Positions 1 to 9,033 of a stretch of DNA of 33,167 nucleotides are shown here, piece after piece (the stretch's first letter is position 1; each line of letters starts with the position of its first letter). The position numbers were made by a program, and so were the translations under genes. The stretch covers positions 1 through 33,167 of the forward strand of contig JAZKEJ010000071.1 of NCBI GenBank assembly GCA_040387095.1, read 5' to 3'. The DNA comes from Methylotenera_A sp040387095. GTDB lineage: Bacteria; Pseudomonadota; Gammaproteobacteria; Burkholderiales; Methylophilaceae. A model generated the notes under the pieces. That model did no database searches, was not told the origin of the DNA, and saw nothing but the letters and a program-made list of their open reading frames with translations.

Positions 1-22
1 ATATGTTAAATGGATTATAGTG

Positions 23-55
23 ATTATATATATCTGTAATATAGATATATATAAT
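23..55. promoter_or_regulatory. 13-bp perfect inverted repeat upstream of the LysR gene
   Basis: ATTATATATATCT at 23-35 and its exact reverse complement at 43-55 flank a 7-nt centre, 20 bp before the LysR start codon. LysR-type regulators often bind AT-rich dyads near their own promoter, so an autoregulatory operator is possible. The arms are pure low-complexity AT apart from the terminal CT/AG, so chance is not excluded. Confidence 0.4.
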
Positions 56-75
56 CGGGATATATAAAATAGCGA

Positions 76-1002
76 ATGAAATATAGTTTAAGACAGCTAG
101 AGATTTTTGTAGCCATTAGTCGCACCGCTAACGTGTCACGCGCGGCGGAGGAATTATCGCTGTCACAATCCGCCACCAGCACTGCTCTGGGCGAGTTTGA
201 AAAGCAATTTGATTTGCAATTGTTTGATCGAGTCAGTAAATCATTGCGCATTAATGAAATTGGTCAGCAATTATTGCCGCGCGCTGTAGAGTTGCTGGAT
301 AGAGCCAAAGAAATAGAGGCGCTGTTGCAGGGCAACACTAGTTTCGGCCACATGAAAATTGGCGCAACGCTCACGGTGGGCAATTACCTTGTGACCATAT
401 TGGTTGCGCGATTTTTGCAGGCACATCCCGAAAGTCGTATTCAGCTACAAGTACAAAATACCAGCGCCATCGTGCAACAAATTGCTAACCACGAGTTGGA
501 TTTAGGCCTGATTGAGGGCGATTGTGATCATCCCGATATAGAAGTACAGCCTTGGATTGCTGATGAACTGGTGGTTTTTAGTGCACCCGATCATCCATTA
601 GCTAAGTTGCGCAAAGTCACCATTGAGCAGTTATTGTTAGAGCCGTGGATTTTGCGCGAAAAAGGTTCCGGCACGCGAGAAACGTTTAACCGTGCTTTTC
701 ACAATTATAATGCTCGATTAAATATTCGGCTTGAGCTTGAACACACCGAAGCGATTAAACGCGCGGTAGAATCTGGTTTAGGTATTGGCTGCATTTCTCG
801 CTTGGCGCTAAAAGATGCATTTCGGCGCGGTAGTTTGGTGCCACTTATCACACCGCAATTGAGTTTGAACCGATATTTTTACTTTTTATGGCACAAACAG
901 AAATATCAAACCATTGGCATGCGCGAATTTTTGGCGTTATGCAGACAACTGACCGCAGGTGCTGAAAGAAGCGATTTGGTTAACCTGCCGGAAGTTGCTT
1001 AA
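76..1002 (+). CDS. LysR-family transcriptional regulator
   Basis: A 308-aa DNA-binding regulator of full LysR length. Residues 1-60 form the winged helix-turn-helix (SLRQLEIFVAISRTANVSRA, then the LSQSATSTAL recognition helix). Residues from about 90 form the two-lobed effector-binding domain, opening with the typical KIGATLTVGNYL. The ligand pocket looks like the CysB/CbbR/YeiE branch, but the effector cannot be read from sequence. The ATG at 76 has only a weak GGGA upstream and lies just after an AT dyad at 23-55. The next gene, ETF:ubiquinone oxidoreductase, is on the same strand 52 bp later. Co-transcription or control of that gene is possible but not shown. The family call is secure; the target genes are unknown. 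Confidence 0.95.
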   Translation: MKYSLRQLEIFVAISRTANVSRAAEELSLSQSATSTALGEFEKQFDLQLFDRVSKSLRINEIGQQLLPRAVELLDRAKEIEALLQGNTSFGHMKIGATLTVGNYLVTILVARFLQAHPESRIQLQVQNTSAIVQQIANHELDLGLIEGDCDHPDIEVQPWIADELVVFSAPDHPLAKLRKVTIEQLLLEPWILREKGSGTRETFNRAFHNYNARLNIRLELEHTEAIKRAVESGLGIGCISRLALKDAFRRGSLVPLITPQLSLNRYFYFLWHKQKYQTIGMREFLALCRQLTAGAERSDLVNLPEVA

Positions 1003-1054
1003 ATATAAATAACAAACAACATAAAAAATAAAAGATATAAAACAAGGAAATGTC

Positions 1055-2625
1055 ATGCAGCGTGATGTAATGAATTATGACGTATTGATTGTGGGCGCTG
1101 GTCCGGCAGGCTTGGCGTCGGCGATTCGGCTTAAACAATTAGCACAAAAAACTGGTCAGGAATTAAGCGTCTGCGTGCTAGAAAAGGGCGCTGAAGTGGG
1201 TGCGCATATTCTTTCTGGGGCAGTAATCGATCCAATTGCCTTGAATGAATTAATCCCAAATTGGCGAGAATTAGGCGCGCCGCTTAATACGCCAGTCGAT
1301 GATGATGAGTTTTTAATCTTAAGCCAGACAAAATCCTGGACGGTTCCACACCGGTTATTGCCGCCTTTAATGAGTAACAAAGGCAACTATATCGCCAGCC
1401 TTGGCGATATTTGCCGCTGGTTGGGTGTACAAGCCGAAGCTTTAGGTGTTGAGATATACGCTGGATTTTCTGCGCAAGAAATGCTGTATGACGACAGCCA
1501 ACAAGTGATCGGTATTATCACTGGCGATATGGGGCGAGATGAAAACGGCGAGCCAACGGCGCAATTTGTGCAAGGCATCGAAATTCGCGCGCCTTATACA
1601 TTGATTGCAGAAGGCACTCGCGGTTCATTGACGCGTCAATTGGAGGCGCGCTTCAATCTGCGTCAATATGCCTCGCCGCAAAAATATGGTTTGGGTTTTA
1701 AAGAAGTATGGCGCGTTTCCGCGGAACAGCACCAACCGGGCTTGGTGCAACACAGCCTTGGCTGGCCGCTCAATGCCGATACTGGCGGCGGTTCTTTTAT
1801 TTATCATTATGGCGAGCAATTGGTTTCAATCGGCTTTGTGGTGCACTTGGATTACAAAAATCCACATTTATCTTTATTTGATGAATTCCAGCGTTTTAAA
1901 ACGCACCCCAAAATCAAGGCTTTATTGCAAGGTGGTAAGCGCTTAAGTTATGGTGCAAGAGCGATTAACGAAGGCGGTTTGCAATCATTGCCCGAGCTAA
2001 TCTTTCCCGGTGGCGCGTTAATCGGATGCAGCGCGGGCATGGTCAATGTGCCGCGCATCAAAGGCAGCCATAACGCAATGAAATCGGGCAAGTTGGCGGC
2101 TGAAGCAGTTTTTGAGGCTTTTAACCGCACGGATTCAAATGGTGCAAGGGAAAGCCTATTAGTGGCTTATCCACAAGCATTGCGCAAATCCTGGGTCTGG
2201 CAGGATTTACATGCTGTACGCAATGTAAAGCCGTGGTTATCCAGATTAGGCAGCTGGGGCGGCATGTTACTTGGCGGCTTTGAAATGTGGCTGGCCGCAT
2301 TCAAACTAACTGCGCCTTGGACGCTGCACCACCAAATAGCTGATCACGACAGTCTTAGGCCAGCAAATGAAATGCCAATGATTAATTACCCAAAACCAGA
2401 TGGCGTATTTAGTTTTGATAAGCTGAATTCTATTAGTTTGAGTAATATCGCACACGATGCCAACCAGCCATGCCATTTGCATTTACTGGATAAAAGCGTG
2501 CCAATTCGCATTAATCTGCCCAGATTTGATGCGCCAGAACAACGTTATTGCCCGGCAGGTGTGTATGAAATTATTCAAAAAGACAATGCGCCGCATCTGC
2601 AAATTAACGCGCAAAATTGTATCCA
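1055..2625 (+). CDS. Electron transfer flavoprotein:ubiquinone oxidoreductase (3' end lost in assembly gap)
   Basis: Membrane-associated FAD/4Fe-4S enzyme that passes electrons from reduced ETF to the quinone pool. The N-terminus has the dinucleotide-binding motif VGAGPAGLASAIRL. The family signatures GAHILSGAVI, EGTRGSLTRQL and a C-terminal iron-sulfur region are present. Two of the four cluster cysteines are visible, C499 (RYCPAGVYE) and C522 (QNCIH). The following CxxC pair and the last roughly 30 residues fall into the run of Ns at 2626. Any translation beyond 2725 in this frame is an artefact. The start at 1055 has AAGGA six bases upstream; a second ATG at 1070 is less likely. No ETF subunit genes are in the window. 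Confidence 0.95.
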
Positions 2626-2725
2626 NNNNNNNNNNNNNNNNNNNNNNNNNNNNNNNNNNNNNNNNNNNNNNNNNNNNNNNNNNNNNNNNNNNNNNNNNNN
2701 NNNNNNNNNNNNNNNNNNNNNNNNN
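2626..2725. other. Assembly gap of 100 Ns
   Basis: Exactly 100 consecutive Ns, the conventional placeholder for a gap of unknown size. It interrupts two convergent genes. The flanks lack roughly 30 codons of ETF:ubiquinone oxidoreductase and about 90-100 codons of the antiporter, so the real gap should be nearer 370 bp or more if both genes are intact. Confidence 0.98.
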
Positions 2726-4134
2726 ATACCTTTTTTGCGCAGCTTTTCAACGACTTCTCGATTTTCTTCTGCAACCACAAAAGGAATATTATTTTCGATC
2801 AAGGCGTCAGCAATTCTTTTGCCCACTCTGCCATAGCCCACCAAAACAACTTGCCCTTCTAAATATTTACGCTCGGTACTCATGGGTAATTCTGAAAAAG
2901 GATCTGAGCGTTTTTCAAAATGCTGCGCCAGCTCTGAAAAGCTAAGCACCCATTTTTTAAATGGCGTAATCATCGAGAATAAAAGTGGATTCATGGCAAT
3001 TGAAATTAAAGCGCCAGCTAAAATCAGGCTCATCCCTTGTGTTGGTAAAATACCCAATGCGACGCCCAATCCAGCCACAATAAATGAAAACTCACCAATC
3101 TGTGACAAACTTGCCGCTACCGTTAACGCGGTATTAAGCGGATAACGTAATGCCAATGTAATGATCATAGCCGCAATCGATTTGCCCAGCACAATAACCG
3201 CAACCACTGCTAATACGCTCAATGGTTGTTGTACTAAGATGGCTGGTTCAAATAACATGCCAACCGACACAAAAAACAGCACGGCAAATGCATCGCGAAG
3301 TGGCAGTGACTCTTCAGCAGCCCGGTGACTGAACTCAGATTCCCTCATGACCATACCTGCGAAAAACGCGCCCAAGGCAAATGAAACGCTAAACAATGAA
3401 GAGGCGAGATAAGCGATACCAATCGCAGCAGAAACAATAGCTAAGGTAAATAATTCACGTGAGCCGGTTTTGGCAACATGCCACAGCATCCATGGCAGTA
3501 ATCGTTTGCCCACTACTAACATCAATACAATAAAAAAAGTGACTTGTAGTAACGTAAAGCCGATGGTTTGCCATAATGGAGTAGAGGTCGTTTCGGTCGA
3601 CTCCCCACCTAAAATAGTAGCTAGAGGCGGCATTAACACTAACACTAAGACGGTTAATAAATCCTCAACCACCAACCAGCCTACGGCAATTTTGCCATTG
3701 ATGCTGTCTAATATGCCTCTAGACTCCAGCGCTTTCAGTAGCACCACCGTGCTGGCACATGAAAGTGCCAAACCAAATATGAGTCCTTCACCAAATGTCC
3801 AGCCCCACCAGCTTGCTAAGCCCATGCCTAATAATGTGGCGATTGCCATCTGTACGATGGCACCAGGTAGCGCAATGCGTTTAACTGACATTAAATCGTT
3901 AATTGAGAAATGTAAACCAACACCAAACATCAGCAACATAACGCCAATTTCAGACAATTGAGATGCAATTGCGACGTCGGCCACAAAGCCAGGTGTTGCC
4001 GGACCAAGCAGAATGCCCGCCAGTAAATAGCCGACTAATGCAGGAAGTTTGCAGCGCTCTGCAATAAAGCCAAATACAAGCGCCAGCCCAAAACCTGCGG
4101 CGATAGTTGTGATTAATGTAATGCTATGGTCCAT
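2726..4134 (-). CDS. ybaL: YbaL/Kef-type cation:proton antiporter, CPA2 family (C-terminus lost in gap)
   Basis: Inner-membrane monovalent cation/proton antiporter. About 470 codons are present. Residues 1-390 are a multi-helix Na_H_Exchanger domain that closely follows E. coli YbaL as I remember it (LVGYLLAGILLGPATPGFVAD, LLMFGVGLHFSINDLM). From about residue 425 a TrkA-N/RCK nucleotide-binding domain begins with VVLVGYGRVGKRIADALIE, the GxGxxG Rossmann turn. The remainder of that regulatory domain is lost in the Ns at 2725, so the last coding residues seen are ...VVEKLRKKG. YbaL is about 560 aa, so roughly 90 residues are missing. The ATG at 4134 has no strong ribosome-binding site. The family is secure; the transported ion is not determined. 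Confidence 0.93.
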
Positions 4135-4288
4135 ATGTGTTCGTCATTAATTATTGTTGTGAGTGCTGATTTTTAAACCAATTTTCTCGTTAGAAAATGA
4201 TTTAATTTTAATCATTATAATCTAGTAGCGCAGTTACTTTTGTGACAAGCTAAGGCTAAAATTTAACAAAGCGAGCAAACTCAATACA

Positions 4289-5119
4289 CTATATAAACGA
4301 GATTGCCATCTTTAAGCTCAATATCATCAGCAATACACCGAATATTTTTTTTAATATTTGAACAGGTAATCGCTGTGTCAATTTTGCGCCCAGCGGCGCA
4401 GTAAAAAAGCTGGGAATGGCAACCAGCAATACAGCGGGAAAGTAGATATACCCTAAAGTGTATTGTGTTGTACTGGCATTTGTTGCAATGGTATTTGCCG
4501 TATTGCTATTTAAAGTGCCATTGATCAAATAGCCTAATGTTCCGGCAATTGAAATAGCAAAACCAAGCGCCGCAGATGTGCCGATGGCTTTTCTGATATC
4601 AATGCCTCGCCACGCTAGATAAGGCACGGTTAACGAGCCGCCAGCAATTGAAACCAATGCCGATATCCCACCAATTCCTAATGTGACGAATCGCAGTTCA
4701 GTTTGATGAATTGACTGTTTGTTAAAGGTAGTTTGTTTGCTATTGAACATTTGAATGGATACATAGGCCATAAAAACCGCAAAGAATATGGCTAATACTT
4801 TTGAGCTTAAATAAGCGACTAAAAAAGTAGCAGAAAATGTACCGATAACCATGCCAATAGACATGGTTTTTGCAAGCGGCCAGATTACTGCATCATTTTG
4901 ATGGTGTGACCACATGCTTGAAAATGAAGTGAATGCAATGCAAGCCATAGAAGTGCCAAGCGCAATGTGCATAATGCTATCTTTAGGAAAGCCCTGATAG
5001 ATAAAAATAGAAGTGAGCACTGGCACCAAAATACCACCACCGCCGATACCCAATAAACCTGCCATCACGCCAACAAACATGCCCAGCAATATAAAGCCAA
5101 TGATCAATTCAACACCCAC
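4289..5119 (-). CDS. TauE/SafE family sulfite or organosulfonate exporter-like permease
   Basis: A polytopic inner-membrane protein of the TauE/SafE (DUF81) family, with about eight hydrophobic segments arranged as two halves. The N-terminal half has GLLGIGGGGILVPVLTSIF and the second half has the matching IAGGSLTVPYLAWRGIDIRKA. Family members move sulfite, sulfoacetate or related anions, but many have no known substrate. The frame is open back to a TTG at 5146. I prefer the GTG at 5119 (276 aa) because AAGG sits seven bases before it (ATAAAGGTAAACAAGTG), whereas the TTG has no such site. It lies 154 bp downstream of the antiporter start on the same strand. Confidence 0.9.
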   Translation of the reverse strand: MGVELIIGFILLGMFVGVMAGLLGIGGGGILVPVLTSIFIYQGFPKDSIMHIALGTSMACIAFTSFSSMWSHHQNDAVIWPLAKTMSIGMVIGTFSATFLVAYLSSKVLAIFFAVFMAYVSIQMFNSKQTTFNKQSIHQTELRFVTLGIGGISALVSIAGGSLTVPYLAWRGIDIRKAIGTSAALGFAISIAGTLGYLINGTLNSNTANTIATNASTTQYTLGYIYFPAVLLVAIPSFFTAPLGAKLTQRLPVQILKKIFGVLLMILSLKMAISFI

Positions 5120-5271
5120 TTGTTTACCTTTATTATTTAAACGCAACCAAAAGCCATATCATATAGGACTTGCTAATGAGGCTGACTAAAACGTAGCTAT
5201 ACATAATTTGAACTTAGTGGGCATTCGATTTTCTACAAGGTAGTAAACCATTTTTAGATAGAGGATATTGA

Positions 5272-5799
5272 ATGCGTCATTACCCGATCAATTTTGCCAT
5301 TGCATCATTTGTATTAGCAACCTCAGTTCATGCGGCTGAAATCTCGGTCAAAGCAGGCTTGTGGGAAATCACCACTACTTCCAACCTAATCAATTTAGCA
5401 TCACAAATTCCGCCAGAACAATTGGAAAACATTAACGTGTTGGCGAAGGAATATGGATTTGAGATGCCAGAAATTCAAAATGGCGCTGCAAAATCCAATG
5501 CGTGCATTACACAGGAAATGGCGAATCAGAAGATATTGCCCAGTAATTTTCAAGGTCAAGCGGGTTGCACCGTCAATAATGCTAAACGCAATGGTAATGA
5601 CTATCGCATGGAGTATGTGTGCAAAAACGAACAGCTAGATGGCAGTGGCGTGGCAGAAGCTACTTTTACCAACTCAGATACTTTTACCGGGCACAGTACG
5701 TTTAATGGGTCTGTTCAGGGCAATCCTGTGACAGAACAAGCAAATATGAATGGGCGCTGGGTGAGTGCGGATTGTGGCGCTAGCAAGCCAATTCAATAA
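5272..5799 (+). CDS. DUF3617 domain-containing secreted protein
   Basis: A 175-aa protein with a Sec-type signal peptide (residues 1-22, cleavage probably at VHA-AE), followed by the DUF3617 hallmark GLWEITT near the mature N-terminus. Four cysteines in the mature part (ACIT, GCTV, VCKN, DCGA) could make two periplasmic disulfides. The function of DUF3617 is unknown; members are periplasmic or outer-membrane-associated. A GAGG ribosome-binding site precedes the ATG. The gene stands alone, divergent from the TauE gene, and ends in a good terminator at 5858-5895. Confidence 0.88.
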   Translation: MRHYPINFAIASFVLATSVHAAEISVKAGLWEITTTSNLINLASQIPPEQLENINVLAKEYGFEMPEIQNGAAKSNACITQEMANQKILPSNFQGQAGCTVNNAKRNGNDYRMEYVCKNEQLDGSGVAEATFTNSDTFTGHSTFNGSVQGNPVTEQANMNGRWVSADCGASKPIQ

Positions 5800-5857
5800 T
5801 CGCGGCAGACAATTCGATTAATTTAATGTGTTAAAAATTGTTTAAAAATTAATGCAC

Positions 5858-5895
5858 AATAAAAAAGACCTGGATTGCTCCAAGTCTTTTTTATT
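5858..5895 (+). terminator. Rho-independent terminator after the DUF3617 gene
   Basis: Perfect 12-bp arms AATAAAAAAGAC (5858-5869) and GTCTTTTTTATT (5884-5895). One mismatch follows, then an inner TGG/CCA pairing (5871-5873 / 5880-5882) closing a 6-nt loop. Because the arms carry A6 and T6 tracts it could also terminate leftward transcripts, such as the small ORF at 5959-6048. Confidence 0.8.
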
Positions 5896-5958
5896 ATTTG
5901 TATAGGGTATTCTAAAACCCTAACAAATATAATGAATTTAAATTTGATTGTATGTGAT

Positions 5959-6048
5959 TTAAAAAAACATTCCAAGTCCAAATCCCACCAGCATTGCAAA
6001 AAAACTAGTGATAAAAATTATAACTGCTACAAATATGTTTTCACGCAT
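5959..6048 (-). CDS. 29-residue single-helix membrane miniprotein
   Basis: A short ORF, MRENIFVAVIIF...GMFF, that is almost entirely one hydrophobic transmembrane helix with a charged MREN start. GGAG lies eight bases before the ATG (CTGGAGATTTTAATG). The stop codon is about 60 bp from the A/T hairpin at 5858-5895, which would serve as a leftward terminator. The good ribosome-binding site, TM-like composition and flanking terminator support a real gene. I do not recognise the family. It resembles in kind the tiny subunits of oxidase or transport complexes, but nothing here assigns a partner. Confidence 0.55.
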   Translation of the reverse strand: MRENIFVAVIIFITSFFAMLVGFGLGMFF

Positions 6049-6218
6049 TAAAATCTCCAGATAATTCCCTAATGCAGGAATCAAAAGTCATTCGGCTTGC
6101 TCAACCGAAAGCGATTTTATATTTACTCAAGATTGGTAAACATTAGATAAATACTGAAAAATTAGTAGGAATATTCTGACTATGGGGAAAGGATAAGCGT
6201 CAGACTTAACCTGTTTTT

Positions 6219-6245
6219 ACAGGCAGATTTCCACTGCCTGTTTTG
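6219..6245 (+). terminator. Terminator-like hairpin between the miniprotein and the CorC-like gene
   Basis: ACAGGCAG (6219-6226) and CTGCCTGT (6234-6241) pair perfectly over a 7-nt loop and are followed by TTT, suggesting a rightward terminator. CCTG at 6210-6213 can compete for the left arm (CCTGTTTTTACAGG). No gene on the + strand reads into it, so it may end a small RNA or, without a T-tract, the leftward CorC-like transcript. Confidence 0.45.
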
Positions 6246-6314
6246 GAGTTGAAGTTGGTGTTAAAGGATATGCTTAATTCAAACACACCACTATAGAAAT
6301 AACCCCCAGCTTAT

Positions 6315-7634
6315 TTAGTGATGGCTTATTGCGTGCATATCTTTTGTTGGATAAACCCTGACTAATAAGATTTTAGGGCCGGACATTTTTTTAACCACAA
6401 CTTCAAATTGATCAAATTTGATGCGCTGACCTTCTAACGGCAGTTCTGTCAGTTTCCATAAAATTAACCCTGCAACCGTATCTGCATCTTCAGATTCAAT
6501 GTCAATCCCCAGAGTGCGCTCTAGCGTATTGATGGGCAGAGTTCCTTTGCCTAATAAAGAACCATCATCTAATTTGGTCCATTCGCTTTGAGATTTCTTA
6601 AATTCATCGCTGATATCGCCAACTAAAGCGGACAGTAAATTATCCAGTGTGATAAATCCTACTGGCGGCTTATTTCCATAAGCCACGATGGTGAGATGGG
6701 GCGCACCTTGCTGTAATTGTCTGAACAATTCTGTGGCAGGCGTTTCAGGCGAGATTGTTTTGATTGGTCTGATTATGCTGGTTAAGTCGACCGATTTACT
6801 TTCATGAGTCAAGGCAATGAATAAATCTTTAATGTGAATAATGCCTAAAACTTGTCCTTCACTGCCGATCAGCGGATAACGGCTATAACGATGAGTGGCA
6901 ATTTTATGCATGTTTTTCTCAAAAGAATCACCTTCAAACAGCACGGTTGCTTCATTAAAAGAATGCATTAAATCAGACACTTCCAGTTCGCGAAAATCAA
7001 TTGCCTGCGCCAAAACTTTCCATTCAGACGAACTGAAATCCTCATTTGGTCTTGAACTTCTTAAAATAAGTTTTAATTCTTCTGAAGAATATTGGGATTC
7101 ACTGCCATCTTTTGACTTAAGTTTTAAAGTGCGAATAACGATATTGGAGCTTTTATTCAGCATCCAGATTGCAGGAAACATCAGCCAGTAAAAAGCATAT
7201 AAAGGCGGTGCGGTCCATAAACTGACTCGCTCTGCCATTCTGATAGCCAGTGTTTTAGGAACTAGCTCGCCAACCACTATATGCAGGTAAGAAATGGTAA
7301 AAAAAGCGATGACAAATGCGATGCCATGTATGAATTTAGGATTGGTCACGCCGACATTTAGTAATGCAGGTTCAATTAACGCCGCAAACGCAGGTTCACC
7401 AACCCAACCCAAACCAAGCGAAGCCAAGGTGATGCCAAGCTGGCAAGCCGAAAGATATTCGTCTAGCCGGCCGTGCACTTTGGCGAGCATCCGTCCGCGC
7501 CAGCCTAAGTTTTTAGCAATCGCTTTTACACGGGTGCTGCGAAGTTTAACCAGTCCAAATTCTGCAGCGACAAAAAAACCATTCAGCAGCACTAAAAGAA
7601 AAGCCAAAAAAACTAGAAAAAAGTTTCCGCTCAT
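6315..7634 (-). CDS. Hemolysin/CorC-type (CNNM, DUF21) membrane protein with CBS pair
   Basis: 439 aa with the standard three-part build of this family. Residues 1-190 are the DUF21/CNNM transmembrane domain (FLVFLAFLLVLLNGFFVAAEF, then CQLGITLASLGLGWVGEPAF). Residues about 210-335 are a CBS tandem (HRYSRYPLIGSEGQVLGIIH). The last 90 residues are a CorC_HlyC FAD-like fold domain (TVAGLILWKLTELPLEGQRI). Such proteins are linked to Mg2+/Co2+ or Na+-coupled cation transport; the old 'hemolysin' label is misleading. The ATG at 7634 lies three bases past the stop codon of the lipoprotein gene at 7638, so the two are very likely co-transcribed. Confidence 0.93.
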   Translation of the reverse strand: MSGNFFLVFLAFLLVLLNGFFVAAEFGLVKLRSTRVKAIAKNLGWRGRMLAKVHGRLDEYLSACQLGITLASLGLGWVGEPAFAALIEPALLNVGVTNPKFIHGIAFVIAFFTISYLHIVVGELVPKTLAIRMAERVSLWTAPPLYAFYWLMFPAIWMLNKSSNIVIRTLKLKSKDGSESQYSSEELKLILRSSRPNEDFSSSEWKVLAQAIDFRELEVSDLMHSFNEATVLFEGDSFEKNMHKIATHRYSRYPLIGSEGQVLGIIHIKDLFIALTHESKSVDLTSIIRPIKTISPETPATELFRQLQQGAPHLTIVAYGNKPPVGFITLDNLLSALVGDISDEFKKSQSEWTKLDDGSLLGKGTLPINTLERTLGIDIESEDADTVAGLILWKLTELPLEGQRIKFDQFEVVVKKMSGPKILLVRVYPTKDMHAISHH

Positions 7635-7637
7635 CGG

Positions 7638-8024
7638 TTAGATGCCTTTAGGCTGGGTAGTAATAAATTTTTTATAGGCAATTTTGCCGTCGCCACGGTG
7701 CAGTACTGAAGAAAAATAAACCATACAAGCAGGAATCAGCTCAGGATATGCAAGGCCTTTAGATGTCACTAAACCACCATCAACGCTGTAAGGATCGTCT
7801 AATAAATTACTGATATTAGCAGCGGCTTCAGGTGCTCTTGCGCGAAGTTCTAAACCCAAACTTTGCAGTGACATCTGCAAAGCTTCATAGCTGGCACCAA
7901 TTTGAATGTTGTTGCAAAAATTTTCCACTTGTTTGCTATCTGCGGCTTTACTGCTGCAACTTGCCAATAGAGGTAAGTAAATGATTAATATAGTTGAAAT
8001 TGAAACTTTTAAAACTTTATGCAT
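7638..8024 (-). CDS. Small lipoprotein, Rap1a/Tai-like in size, function unknown
   Basis: 128 aa with a lipoprotein signal peptide: hydrophobic stretch VSISTILIIYLPLLAS followed by the lipidated Cys in LLASC. The mature part is 105 residues with cysteines at CNNI and ACMV that could form one disulfide. I do not recognise the domain with confidence. It sits immediately upstream of the CorC-like gene (3-bp gap), which suggests a shared transcript and possibly an envelope partner for it. ATG start with a weak ribosome-binding site. Confidence 0.75.
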   Translation of the reverse strand: MHKVLKVSISTILIIYLPLLASCSSKAADSKQVENFCNNIQIGASYEALQMSLQSLGLELRARAPEAAANISNLLDDPYSVDGGLVTSKGLAYPELIPACMVYFSSVLHRGDGKIAYKKFITTQPKGI

Positions 8025-8121
8025 ATATGAGTAAGCGAGACAAACTTACCAAGATTATCCCACACATTGTTTATGCAACAGTTGAAACGTTGAGTGAACT
8101 TTTAGTTTAGATATTTAGTAA

Positions 8122-8991
8122 TCAATTATTTCCAACAGCAGACAAGCTGGTGAATTCAACGATGTAATAGTCAAACCAATCCTGTGCATGTTGTTTCTGT
8201 TTGGCATCAGTGCTGGTATGTAAATTGGCAATCATTTCGCAAGTACCTGCATTTAACTGATCCACATAAGCCTGATAAATAGGATTGGGACTATTTCTAA
8301 GCCGCTTAAAAGCTGCTTTAACCAGTTTAGATTTGTCATCTGAGCTTGACGATTGATTTCTTAACTCGCTGGCTATTTGATAAGCATCCTGATTGCGCCT
8401 TAATATTTCGTTATAACTAAGTTCAGGATTGATTTGCAACTTGAGCAAATCTTTTTTCAATGTCGCGCGTTGAGATTCGTTTAAGTCACCATAGATTTTT
8501 TCCGCCAACGCTTCAATTTTTTCATATCGAACTGCTATTTGTTCTTCAGATGTTTCTTGCCACCATTCAGATTTCCATTTTTGTGTGCGTTTATCCAACT
8601 TTTTATGAAAATACTGAAGTTGTTTATCCGTTAATAATGGCGCTATTTCAAGGATCAATGGAATAGATTCAAGCTGCAGTTTGCTGAAATTATCCTTAAT
8701 ACGTTTTGTTAGCTCACACGCTTCATTATGGCTAATCTGCTGTTTGCCAGCGCTAGTTTGCAGATATTTCAGCAGAGCAATATCGATTGGCAGGTGATGC
8801 TCACGATGCCAATCATGCAGGCGCTGCAAAGCAGGATCTAATATAGATTTTTGTGCCTTATTGAAGTCAAAATAATCGTCTAACCACCAATTGATTGCTT
8901 CTGGAGCGTTGTTATAAGCTGTTTTAACGAATCCACAACTATTCAGTGACATCGTTAGTAAAAGCATTAAAGCATATTGAATTAAACGCAT
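8122..8991 (-). CDS. DUF6279 family lipoprotein
   Basis: 289 aa. The signal peptide ends in a lipobox (LTMSLNSC), giving a membrane-anchored lipoprotein. The start of the mature part, VKTAYNNAPEAINWWLDDYFDF, is characteristic of the DUF6279 family. The rest is helical and charged, with the pattern of a long helical periplasmic protein. No biochemical role is known. It lies on the same strand as the YccF gene upstream (42 bp away) and the small lipoprotein downstream (about 100 bp away), so a four-gene envelope transcript is possible. Confidence 0.85.
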   Translation of the reverse strand: MRLIQYALMLLLTMSLNSCGFVKTAYNNAPEAINWWLDDYFDFNKAQKSILDPALQRLHDWHREHHLPIDIALLKYLQTSAGKQQISHNEACELTKRIKDNFSKLQLESIPLILEIAPLLTDKQLQYFHKKLDKRTQKWKSEWWQETSEEQIAVRYEKIEALAEKIYGDLNESQRATLKKDLLKLQINPELSYNEILRRNQDAYQIASELRNQSSSSDDKSKLVKAAFKRLRNSPNPIYQAYVDQLNAGTCEMIANLHTSTDAKQKQHAQDWFDYYIVEFTSLSAVGNN

Positions 8992-9033
8992 AGGTTTACG
9001 ACTAGATGCCGGATGAATAGTTTGAATAAACTT

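Noticed and set aside
2726..2945. Rightward ORF tails across and after the Ns
   Set aside because: They depend on translating Ns and are antisense to the antiporter's conserved RCK domain.
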